A stretch of 64,000 bases of DNA from Bacteroidales bacterium (GTDB lineage: Bacteria > Bacteroidota > Bacteroidia > Bacteroidales > Prolixibacteraceae): NCBI GenBank assembly GCA_012729335.1, contig JAAYDJ010000036.1:62001-126000 (forward strand), read 5' to 3'. The notes under the pieces are model-generated. The model made no database searches, had not been told where the DNA came from, and saw nothing but the letters and a program-made list of their open reading frames with translations. Of this stretch, positions 44,499 to 52,891 are shown piece after piece. How positions within the stretch are numbered: position 1 is the stretch's first letter; every line of letters begins with the position of its first letter. Position numbers and translations under genes: made by a program.

Positions 44499-46853
44499 AT
44501 GAAAAACCGCATTCTCATCTTTCTCCTGGCCGGATTGCTGGCGGGATGCCGTTCTGTTCCGGAGGAGACGACTGAAGCCGGCGGCCGGGAAGTGATTCCC
44601 TTCAGGGCCGTCACCTTTCCCCTCACCGATGTGAAGCTTCTTGACGGGCCCTTTCGCGACGCCACCGGGCTGAATGTGGTTTCCCTGCTCAACTATGAGC
44701 CCGACCGGCTGCTGGCCAAATTCAGGAAAGAGGCGGGGTTGAAGGCCCGTGCTGAGCATTACCACGGCTGGGAAGACAACACCATCGCCGGCCACAGCCT
44801 GGGCCATTACCTGAGTGCCTGCGCCCTGATGTACCAGACCACCGGAGACCAGGAGTTCCTCCGCCGGGTCGATTATATCGTCGATGAGCTGGCCCTCTGC
44901 CAGGAAGCCGACGGCCACGGCTACATCGGAGCCTTTCCCAACGGAAAAAAAATCCTTGAAGAAGAGGTGGCCAAAGGAGAGATCCGCTCCCAGGGATTTG
45001 ACCTGAATGGCATCTGGGTCCCCTTTTACACCCAGCACAAAGTGCTCATGGGCCTGCTTGACGCTTATTACCGCTGCGGAAACGAAAAGGCCCTTTCAGT
45101 GGCTACCCGGTTTGCCGACTGGCTGGAAACCATCTTCAGGGATCTCACGGGCGACCAGATCCAGGAGATCCTCCGCTGCGAACACGGAGGCATCAACGAG
45201 GCCCTGGCCGAACTCTACAACGCCACGGGAAATGAGAAATACCTCGATCTTTCGCGGCTCTTTCATCACCGGGAAGTTCTCGACTCCCTGGCCCACGGAA
45301 AAGACATACTCCCCGGAAAGCATGCCAATACACAGATTCCCAAGCTGGTGGGACTGGCCCGCCGCTATGAACTCACAGGAGCCGAGGAGGACCGGCTGGC
45401 TGCTGAATTTTTCTGGGAGAGGGTGGTCAACCACCACTCCTATGTGACAGGAGGCCACTGCGACCATGAATACTTCGGCCCCCCCGATACCCTGCGTGAC
45501 CGCCTCAGCAGTGAAACCACCGAGACCTGTAACGTATACAACATGCTGAAGCTGAGCAGCCACCTCTTTACCTGGGAAGCTTCCGCGGAAGTGGCCGACT
45601 TCTATGAAAGGGCCCTCTTCAACCACATCCTCTCCTCACAGCACCCCGCCGACGGCAGGGTTATTTACAACCTCTCCCTGGAAATGGGAGGCTTCAAGGA
45701 ATACCAGGATCCCTTCGGGTTTACCTGTTGCGTGGGCACAGGCATGGAAAACCACGCCAAATACGGGGAGAACATCTATTACCACAACGACGAGGAGCTG
45801 TTTGTGGCCCAATACATCGCTTCGGAACTGAACTGGAGGGAAAAGGGGCTGAAGATCATCCAGCACACCCGGTATCCATCGGAACCTTCCACGACGCTCA
45901 GCTTTGAATGTCAGGCTCCGGTTCCGGTTACCATGATGATCCGATATCCGGCCTGGGCGGAAAACGGCCTCACCATCAGGGTAAACGGTATGTTGCACCA
46001 CCACCGGGGGAAACCAGGCAGTTTCATTCCCGTGCTGAGGAACTGGAAAAACGGGGACCAGCTGAAAGTGGAATTTCCCTTTTCCCTGCGGTTGGAGACC
46101 ATGCCCGACGACACCAACCGGGTGGCTGTGCTTTACGGTCCCCTGGTTCTGGCCGGAGAATTGGGAGCCGTCGATGATACCGCCGCCCTCCGTCCCGATT
46201 ACGTTCCCGTGTTGATGACCAACGACCGTAATCCCGCCACCTGGACCGAACCGGTGCAGGGCCTGGCCAACACCTTCCGAACGGTCCATACCGGCCGGCC
46301 CAGGGAGTTGCTCCTGCGCCCCTTCTACAAGGTCCACGACCACCGCTATTCGGTGTACTTTGACCTATTTGACGAAGAGAGGTGGCTCCTGTACCAGGAG
46401 AGCTACCAGGCCCGCCTCGCCCGGCAAAAAGAGCTGGAAAACCGTACCCTCGATTTTTTCCAGCCCGGGGAGATGCAACCCGAAAGGGACCACCACTTTG
46501 AGGGAGAAAAGAGCTGGACCGGAGAATTCAGGAGGAGGAAATACCGTGAAGCCGACCGCGGAGGATGGTTTTCCTTCAGAATGAAGGCCCCCGCAGGGCA
46601 GCCCCTCCTCCTGGGGGTGGAATACTGGGGAGGATACCAGGGCGCTAAAACCTTCGACATCCTGGTCAACGACAGGATCATCGCCACAGAGAACATCAGC
46701 AATGCCCGACCCGGAGAATTCTATGTCGTGGAATACCCCCTGCCGGGAGACCTGAAGATCCCCGGAAACATGGTCACCGTGAAGCTTATGCCCAAAGAGG
46801 GGCACCGTGCGGGCCCCGTTTTCGGGGCACGGATACTCAGCGCGCGTGAATAA
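44499..46853 (+). CDS. GH127 beta-L-arabinofuranosidase lipoprotein
   Basis: 784 residues with a lipoprotein signal (GLLAGC, C17). It shows the GH127 catalytic set: E342 and C344 in TETCNVYNM, and the C410-C411 pair in FTCCVGTG, matching the Zn-Glu-Cys arrangement of HypBA1 in which a cysteine is the nucleophile. An (alpha/alpha)6 barrel is followed by beta domains, and a C-terminal extension (FSFRMKAPAGQPLLLGVEYWGGYQG) of the kind seen in related arabinofuranosidases. It releases L-arabinofuranose from beta-linked arabinans or hydroxyproline glycans. It links this PUL to plant arabinose-containing glycans. Confidence 0.93.
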   Translation: MKNRILIFLLAGLLAGCRSVPEETTEAGGREVIPFRAVTFPLTDVKLLDGPFRDATGLNVVSLLNYEPDRLLAKFRKEAGLKARAEHYHGWEDNTIAGHSLGHYLSACALMYQTTGDQEFLRRVDYIVDELALCQEADGHGYIGAFPNGKKILEEEVAKGEIRSQGFDLNGIWVPFYTQHKVLMGLLDAYYRCGNEKALSVATRFADWLETIFRDLTGDQIQEILRCEHGGINEALAELYNATGNEKYLDLSRLFHHREVLDSLAHGKDILPGKHANTQIPKLVGLARRYELTGAEEDRLAAEFFWERVVNHHSYVTGGHCDHEYFGPPDTLRDRLSSETTETCNVYNMLKLSSHLFTWEASAEVADFYERALFNHILSSQHPADGRVIYNLSLEMGGFKEYQDPFGFTCCVGTGMENHAKYGENIYYHNDEELFVAQYIASELNWREKGLKIIQHTRYPSEPSTTLSFECQAPVPVTMMIRYPAWAENGLTIRVNGMLHHHRGKPGSFIPVLRNWKNGDQLKVEFPFSLRLETMPDDTNRVAVLYGPLVLAGELGAVDDTAALRPDYVPVLMTNDRNPATWTEPVQGLANTFRTVHTGRPRELLLRPFYKVHDHRYSVYFDLFDEERWLLYQESYQARLARQKELENRTLDFFQPGEMQPERDHHFEGEKSWTGEFRRRKYREADRGGWFSFRMKAPAGQPLLLGVEYWGGYQGAKTFDILVNDRIIATENISNARPGEFYVVEYPLPGDLKIPGNMVTVKLMPKEGHRAGPVFGARILSARE

Positions 46854-46959
46854 AAAACCGCATCTGGCCGGCCCTTGCCAAAGGGTACTTACCTCGGAGG
46901 GAGGTGCCGGTGTATTCTGGCTTACCCCGGAAATTTACAGGCAAGAAAAGTACATCCCA

Positions 46960-47967
46960 TTGATAACCAAGGCTCAGCATTTCCTTGTTTTTCTCCCATT
47001 GGTGTTTCTGACGTGGTTTGCCCAGGGACAGGATGTCTCCTTTTCGCAGTTTTACGCCCATCCACTCTACCTGAATCCCGCCTTTGCGGGAAGCCTGGGA
47101 GTTCCCCGGATCAATCTGCAGTACCGCGACCAATGGCATGCTCTTCCCGGGGCCTATGTGACGCAGAGTCTCTCCTTTGACCTGCCTGTGCCCCTGCTGC
47201 AGGGCGGACTGGGGCTTCACCTGGTCAGGGATGCCCAGGCGGAAGGTCTTCTGAAGACCCTCGAAACCGGATTCATATACGCTTCCCACTTCAGGGTGGG
47301 CGAAAAATGGAGGGTCTCAGGGGCTCTGGAGGCGGGATACCACCACCACCGCATCGACTGGGCCCGGCTGGTCTTTGCCGACAATGTGGATCCATACAGG
47401 GGAGAGCACCTGCCCACCGCCGAAATCCCTCCGGCCGACCAGGCATATGGGTATGCCGATTTCTCCACAGGCCTCCTCCTCTATGGAGAACGCCTTTTTG
47501 CAGGATTAGCCGTCCACCACCTCTCCGAACCGGCACAGTCCTGGTACCGCGATACAGAAAACAGCAGCCGCCTCTACCGCAAATACACCCTTCACGTCGG
47601 CACACGCATCCCCATCCACGGCCACGGCTACTGGCGCAAAACCTTCGACCTCTCCCCCCAGGTGGTCCTCCTGCAACAAGGCCCCTTCCGGCAATTCAAC
47701 TACGGCTTGCTGGCCAACTACCACGGATTCACCGGCGGTGCCTGGCTCCGCCAGGACCTGGCATTCCGCTACGACGCCCTCATCTTCCTGGTAGGATATA
47801 TGAAAAAACGGTGGCACTTCACCTACAGCTACGACTTCACCCTGTCGGGACTCGGCGCCCGGTCAGGCGGCACCAGCGAAATCTCCCTCTCCTTCCTCCT
47901 CAGGGATTTCACCCAGGACCTGGCATTCCCCTTCTACCGCCCCTATAAGGACTATATCGGAGAATAG
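46960..47967 (+). CDS. PorP/SprF-like type IX secretion membrane protein
   Basis: The mature part shows the family pattern DVSFSQFYAHPLYLNPAFAGS, then barrel strands ending in GGTSEISLSFLLRDF. These outer-membrane proteins help export type B CTD proteins through the type IX system. There is no ATG in the frame before the domain: I placed the start at TTG 46960 (about 335 residues), directly before the signal peptide (HFLVFLPLVFLTWFAQGQ); a GTG at 46807 would add 51 residues without a signal and overlap the GH127 gene. A sequence error or frameshift is possible. It is convergent with the type B CTD gene, with a heptamer array between them. Confidence 0.8.
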   Translation: MITKAQHFLVFLPLVFLTWFAQGQDVSFSQFYAHPLYLNPAFAGSLGVPRINLQYRDQWHALPGAYVTQSLSFDLPVPLLQGGLGLHLVRDAQAEGLLKTLETGFIYASHFRVGEKWRVSGALEAGYHHHRIDWARLVFADNVDPYRGEHLPTAEIPPADQAYGYADFSTGLLLYGERLFAGLAVHHLSEPAQSWYRDTENSSRLYRKYTLHVGTRIPIHGHGYWRKTFDLSPQVVLLQQGPFRQFNYGLLANYHGFTGGAWLRQDLAFRYDALIFLVGYMKKRWHFTYSYDFTLSGLGARSGGTSEISLSFLLRDFTQDLAFPFYRPYKDYIGE

Positions 47968-47968
47968 G

Positions 47969-48139
47969 CTGGAATCTGGAGTCTGGAGTCTGGAATGTGG
48001 GAATCTGGAGTCTTGAGTCTTGAGTCTGGAATCTGGAATCTGGAATGTGGGAATCTTGAGTCTTGAGTCTGGAATCTTGAGTCTGGAATGTGGGAATCTT
48101 GAGTCTGGAATCTGGAGGCTGGAGTCTGGAGTCTGGAAT
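47969..48139. repeat. Heptamer tandem array, 24 units (CTGGAGT/CTTGAGT/CTGGAAT) with periodic octamers
   Basis: 21 heptamers and 3 octamers (GTGGGAAT), with no interruptions; the octamers follow CTGGAAT units each time and come at about every fifth to sixth unit. On the reverse strand the units read GACTCCA, GACTCAA and GATTCCA, that is the same GAYTCMA family as the array at 3954. It starts 2 bp after the PorP/SprF stop codon and ends 38 bp before the stop of the convergent gene. Confidence 0.96.
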
Positions 48140-48176
48140 GAGGAGCCTGGGCGAAAGGAGGGGTCTCATCCTTGAT

Positions 48177-51100
48177 CTATCTGATCAGGAGCACCTGGCC
48201 CCGGCGGGAGTGGGTGAAACCCTGAATATCGGTATAATCGGCCCGCCATACATAATTGCCCACTGGGGCTTCCCTGCCGTTTCGGAGGGTGCCGTCCCAG
48301 GGATGGTCAAGACTGGTCGACTCAAAGATCATCTCCCCCCAACGGTTGTAGATCTGCATCCTGAAGTGCCCCGGGTCGACCCCCAGGGTAAAGGGGAGGA
48401 AGGTGCGGTTTTCGGCAATGTCGCTGCCGGGGCGGAAAGCATTGGGGGCATAGACATTGAAGGGCAGAATATCGACCACCATGAAGGCTGTGTCCTTGCA
48501 TCCCATGCCCGACGCGGCTTCCATAAGGACCTGGAATTGTCCTACCTGCCGGTATTCATGGCGGGGATGCTCCTCCCCTGAGGTGTTCCCGTCGCCGAAA
48601 TCCCAGTGAAACCGCTCCCCATAAGAGGTCTGATTGGTAAACTTAAGGTCCGCCTGATCGAGCAAGGCCACAGGATAGTCCACCATAAAACGCGCTTCCG
48701 GCGTCTTAAAAATCTTCACCATCTCCTCAAGGAGAAAACCGGCTTTACATCCCGTGACCGGGTTGGTAATCAGCAATCCGACATCATAAAACCCGGGAAG
48801 ATTGTACACATGCACCGGGAACTGTTCCGTGCTGGTGGTGCCGTCGCCAAAATCCCATTTGAAGTCGAGGAGGTCACTGACGTTGAGTTTTCCGGTGAAA
48901 TGGATGATATCGGAATCGCAGGCCTGGCTTTTACTGGTGGTCATGGTGAAATCGGGGGTGGCGCCGAAGGGAAGCCTGAAGAGCTCTCCGGTACAGCCAT
49001 TCTCGCTTACCTGCAGGGAAACAAAGGGCTGCCCGGCACCAAAGGGGGCAAACGACACCCGGGCCCGGTCCCAGGCTGTCAACTCAAACGCGCAATTCCC
49101 GAAGTCCCAGTCCAGCGCGGCCAACGATGAGGCATTACCCCTGTATACCACCTCCCGGCTGTAGCCCTTGCAGGGATCACCCGGATCGTCCATGAAATCA
49201 AAAACCGAAGTGGGAACCTGGTAAATGCCGGTCTCCAGGGTGTCCCTGACCACACAATTCTTATCGGTGGTCAGGGAATAATTGAACTGGTATTTGCCCC
49301 ATCCGGAAACCGTGAAATCCGTGGAGCGCTCCTTTTTTCCAGGAAAGGTGACCCCAGGCTGGGGAGAAACCCCCCAATTCCAGGATTTCAGGCTCCAGGC
49401 CCCGTCTTCACCTGAAATCAGCGCCGCCAGCTTCCCTGTTTTCTCCCCGCAGATCAGCGCTTCCCCTTCAATCTTCACTTCAGGCACAGGATAAAAAGAG
49501 AGATGCATGGTATCCGCCGCGGGGCAGTAAAACTGATTGGTTGCCGTAACGTGGTACTCCCCAGGGGCGGCAATCCGGATCTGCGAGGTGGTGGCCCCGG
49601 TGTTCCAGGCATAGGAGGGGGAGCGGCCCTGATCCTTGATCCACCTGACGGTCAATTCCCGGGAGTGGGGACATCCCATGGTGTCGTTTCCGATCGTGAT
49701 CCGGGGATCGCTCACCTCCAGGAAAAGAGAATCCTTCTGCCTGCAACCGTCGACCGTGGAGGCCGAAACATAGTACCATCCCCTATTCCCCACACTGAGA
49801 TCCTGAAGCGTGTCCTGTTTCCCCGTGCTCCAGGAATAACGGTCGAAATAGGGTCCCGCATCGAGCAGCAGGCGGGTGCCCTGGCAAATCACAATGGAAT
49901 CACCATCGAGACTCAGGTTGGGACTGGTCTGCAGCCCGTCGCTCAAATCAAGCACCAGGTTCAGGTTGAATCCCACCCCATAGCCATACCCCTCGTATCC
50001 GCCATAGCCATACACATAGGCGATAAATCCGCGGTCAGCTCTGATATTCCTGAGCCGGTGGGTTCCCTGGCTGAGAGAAATGGTGGCGCTGGCATATTTG
50101 CCGTTGCTGTAACGGGTAAACCTCCCCGGATTAACCATCGATCCGTCGAGTTCCAGATTCCCGATATCAGCAGCCGGAATCACTATATTGACATAAAAAA
50201 CATTCACTTCCGAAGAGGCATAGGCCACAAAGGTGACATCGTTTTTGGCCTGGCTTACCGGACTAAGGATCAGCATAAATCCATCTCCGTTTTGCCCGGG
50301 AGAGTTATTCCTGGACTGGCTGTACTGGGCGACCAGCACGGGCTTGTCCGAGACGATCCGGGCCGGGGCATTCAGGGTAAACTCATAGAATTTCCCTTTC
50401 ATCAGGGGTGTTTGTTTGATCCCGTTGATATAGAAAGTGGTGTGGTCCATGGCAGCCAACACTCTGAAGAAATCCTTGCTCCGCCCTTCGAGGGGAACGG
50501 TATAATACTCCCTGCCCCATGTTTTCACCGGCGGCATCTGTTCATACATATGATCCCACCCCCCGGTGGCACTCAACGGAATGGTGGTACTCAGCGATCC
50601 GCCATAGACAGCCACCGGTTTGTCGGCGGAAACAACACTTCCCGTGAGGTCACCCGCCAGGGATTGCAGCTGGTAAAGGTCGCCACGGTGGAGAAGCACC
50701 GTAAAGGGTTCCCCGATATTGGCCGGGCCGTCAGGTTCCGCCGAAGGAGTGATCTCCACCAGCGTTTGGTCTTCAGAGGCCACCACCACCAACTCGCTGT
50801 TCCGGCCATGCCGCAAATCCTCATAATCGACATGCGGAGTGTAACACATGACCAGATGTTCGGTGCCCAGCGACTGCACAGGGTACATCACGGCCACGTC
50901 GGAAGAGTTGCGGTCACGGTTGAGGCAGTATACATTGACAGGATCACTGGCCACCAGATGAAGCCCCAGGGGGAGTACCTTCTCAGAACCCACAGGTTCC
51001 ACCAGATTGTAGGGAATTCTCAGCTGCAGGGCATCGTTGGGGGGCACAGTGAAAGACTGGTTGTTGTAAGGCGCCGGAGAATTCCCGATGAATATCTGAA

Positions 51101-51326
51101 AGTTAGCCCCCACCCGCGAGGAAACGGTAATCTCTACGTAGTGGCTGTTGGTATTCCTTCCCTCCATAAACCCGAACCAGAATTCGGTCCCCTCGGTCGA
51201 CTTCTGACAACGGGGATCCAGGTCGTCTCCTCCGGCCACCATGCCGACCAGGAGAAGCCCCCACATAGCCACCATCCGAATATAATACTTCCTCAAAACA
51301 CGCCTTTCCGTTACAGGAAATCCCAC
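48177..51326 (-). CDS. Large surface protein with IgGFc-binding-like domain, PKD domains and type B sorting domain
   Basis: 1049 residues with a signal region (MVAMWGLLLVGMVAG). Residues about 45-450 resemble the IgGFc-binding domain (EFWFGFMEGR, LVASDPVNVYCLNR, VSADKPVAVYGGSL, IVSDKPVLVAQYSQS). The middle contains Ig-like repeats with SWSTG and AWNTGATTSQI, then PKD domains (WDFGDGTTSTEQFP and WDFGDGNTSGEEHP). The last 90 residues are the gliding-motility type B CTD: VYAPNAFRPG, MQIYNRWGEMIFES, PVGNYVWRADY and GQVLLIR. It should be exported by the type IX system and attached to the surface, perhaps for adhesion. The divergent or convergent PorP/SprF-like partner is next to it. Confidence 0.9.
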   Translation of the reverse strand: MGFPVTERRVLRKYYIRMVAMWGLLLVGMVAGGDDLDPRCQKSTEGTEFWFGFMEGRNTNSHYVEITVSSRVGANFQIFIGNSPAPYNNQSFTVPPNDALQLRIPYNLVEPVGSEKVLPLGLHLVASDPVNVYCLNRDRNSSDVAVMYPVQSLGTEHLVMCYTPHVDYEDLRHGRNSELVVVASEDQTLVEITPSAEPDGPANIGEPFTVLLHRGDLYQLQSLAGDLTGSVVSADKPVAVYGGSLSTTIPLSATGGWDHMYEQMPPVKTWGREYYTVPLEGRSKDFFRVLAAMDHTTFYINGIKQTPLMKGKFYEFTLNAPARIVSDKPVLVAQYSQSRNNSPGQNGDGFMLILSPVSQAKNDVTFVAYASSEVNVFYVNIVIPAADIGNLELDGSMVNPGRFTRYSNGKYASATISLSQGTHRLRNIRADRGFIAYVYGYGGYEGYGYGVGFNLNLVLDLSDGLQTSPNLSLDGDSIVICQGTRLLLDAGPYFDRYSWSTGKQDTLQDLSVGNRGWYYVSASTVDGCRQKDSLFLEVSDPRITIGNDTMGCPHSRELTVRWIKDQGRSPSYAWNTGATTSQIRIAAPGEYHVTATNQFYCPAADTMHLSFYPVPEVKIEGEALICGEKTGKLAALISGEDGAWSLKSWNWGVSPQPGVTFPGKKERSTDFTVSGWGKYQFNYSLTTDKNCVVRDTLETGIYQVPTSVFDFMDDPGDPCKGYSREVVYRGNASSLAALDWDFGNCAFELTAWDRARVSFAPFGAGQPFVSLQVSENGCTGELFRLPFGATPDFTMTTSKSQACDSDIIHFTGKLNVSDLLDFKWDFGDGTTSTEQFPVHVYNLPGFYDVGLLITNPVTGCKAGFLLEEMVKIFKTPEARFMVDYPVALLDQADLKFTNQTSYGERFHWDFGDGNTSGEEHPRHEYRQVGQFQVLMEAASGMGCKDTAFMVVDILPFNVYAPNAFRPGSDIAENRTFLPFTLGVDPGHFRMQIYNRWGEMIFESTSLDHPWDGTLRNGREAPVGNYVWRADYTDIQGFTHSRRGQVLLIR

Positions 51327-51556
51327 CCCGGAGATCCCCCAGAAATACCTATTAACAGGGTCATGACACCGGCCAGGGACCCCTCTCCCATTCTGATGCC
51401 GGGATTCCCCGGCAGCGGCCGTGATTCCGGCACCAGCCCTTCCGAACGACCGTATAAAGTTGCCTTTTTTTTCCGAGCCCGGGGATCATCACAGCAATTA
51501 TTTCCCTGCAGGGCAATTTCCTGCCACCAACCGATACAACCGCCCTCGCCTTTCCC

Positions 51557-51564
51557 TATATTTG
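51557..51564 (+). promoter_or_regulatory. Bacteroidota -7 promoter element (TATATTTG)
   Basis: Exact TAnnTTTG match in the 329-bp region before the CE1-like esterase gene, 91 nt before its ATG. The region around it is otherwise mixed sequence with no repeat or ORF. Confidence 0.5.
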
Positions 51565-51655
51565 TTGTTATTACAAACAGACGATTAAACCAGCTGGGAA
51601 TTGCATTGTCCAAGCAGATAAGCTAAACTGAAACGTCACCTCAATGTATACCATT

Positions 51656-52825
51656 ATGATAAAACGAATTGTTCTTCTCCTGTCTGCTTTTTTACCGGTC
51701 ATGCCCCTTTTTGCCCAGCAGGCGCTGTGGGGCGCTCCCGAAATGGTCTCTCCGGAAATCCATCCCGACCAGTCGGTTACTTTCCGGCTGATGGCTCCTG
51801 ATGCCCGTGAGGTGAAGCTCTCGGGTGACTGGATGCCTTCCGCAGGGTGGGTGCCCGGATCGGAGGTACTGACCAAAGATGAGAAAGGGGTATGGAGCCA
51901 TACCACCGCCCCCCTGGGTTCCGACCTCTACAGCTACTGGTTTACGGTCGACGGCGTGCGCTGCACCGACCCGGCCAATGTCTACCTGATCCGCGACGTG
52001 GCCTCCGTTTTCAACGTCTTCATCACAGGTGGCGGAAAAGGAGATCTCTATAAGGTGAGCGCGGTTCCGCATGGCACGGTGACCCGCCGCTGGTACCCCT
52101 CTCCCGGAAATCAAATGAACCGCCGCATGACCATCTACACCCCTCCGGGATATGAATCGTCGAAGAAGAAATTTCCTGTCCTCTACCTGCTTCACGGCAT
52201 GGGAGGCGACGAAGAGGCCTGGATCGCCCTGGGGCGCACCGCCCAGATCCTCGACAACCTCATTGCCGCCGGAAAAGCCCGGCCGATGATCGTGGTGATG
52301 ACCAATGGCAATGTCGCCCAGGAAGCCGCCCCCGGAGAATCAAGCCTTGGCATGGCCAAACCCACCATGCAACTGCCCCATACCATGGACGGTAAATTCG
52401 AAGAGACTTTTCCCGACGTGATCCGGTTCATCGAAAGCAATTACAGGGTCATCCCCAAAAAAGAGGGCCGCGCCATCGCAGGCCTCTCCATGGGCGGGTA
52501 CCACTCCCTGCACATCTCCCGCTATTATCCCAATACCTTTGACTATGTCGGCCTTTTCTCAGCCGCCATCATCCCCAACGAAAAGGCCACCTCCAAAGTC
52601 TATGCCGACCTCGACAAAACCCTCGAAGCCCAAATGAAAAACGGAGTGAAACTCTACTGGATCGCCATCGGCAAAACCGACTTCCTCTATAAAAACAATG
52701 TGGAGTTCCGCGAAAAACTCGACAAAATGGGCATGAAATACACCTACTTCGAGACCGAAGGAGGCCATACCTGGACCAACTGGAGAGTTTATCTCACCGA
52801 ATTTGCACAACAGATTTTCAAATAA
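51656..52825 (+). CDS. CE1-like esterase with N-terminal E-set (CBM48-like) domain
   Basis: About 389 residues with a signal peptide (IVLLLSAFLPVMPLFAQ). Residues about 25-120 form an Ig-like E-set domain (VTFRLMAPDAREVKLSGDW, LYSYWFTVDGVR), then the esterase fold: YLLHGMGGDEEAW oxyanion region, nucleophile S278 in GLSMGGYHS, acid in GKTDFLY, and His in EGGHTWTNW. This layout is common in feruloyl and acetyl esterases of xylan utilisation. A second ATG, 12 bp upstream at 51644, is in frame. It is in the hydrolase part of the PUL and precedes a GH3 by 66 bp. Confidence 0.92.
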   Translation: MIKRIVLLLSAFLPVMPLFAQQALWGAPEMVSPEIHPDQSVTFRLMAPDAREVKLSGDWMPSAGWVPGSEVLTKDEKGVWSHTTAPLGSDLYSYWFTVDGVRCTDPANVYLIRDVASVFNVFITGGGKGDLYKVSAVPHGTVTRRWYPSPGNQMNRRMTIYTPPGYESSKKKFPVLYLLHGMGGDEEAWIALGRTAQILDNLIAAGKARPMIVVMTNGNVAQEAAPGESSLGMAKPTMQLPHTMDGKFEETFPDVIRFIESNYRVIPKKEGRAIAGLSMGGYHSLHISRYYPNTFDYVGLFSAAIIPNEKATSKVYADLDKTLEAQMKNGVKLYWIAIGKTDFLYKNNVEFREKLDKMGMKYTYFETEGGHTWTNWRVYLTEFAQQIFK

Positions 52826-52891
52826 AAACAGATGATCAACCTGACCTGATGGGTCATATAGGTTGCTCTGATTAGATCATATAAGCAAAAA

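Noticed and set aside
43635-45038. A 467-codon open frame on the reverse strand
   Set aside because: It spans the antisense of two separate genes (the TIM barrel and GH127) and the gap between them, so it is not a real gene.
49503-51626. A 707-codon open frame on the + strand
   Set aside because: It is antisense to the IgGFc/PKD/type B CTD gene, which has clear domains, and its translation is basic and His/Pro-rich without a domain.
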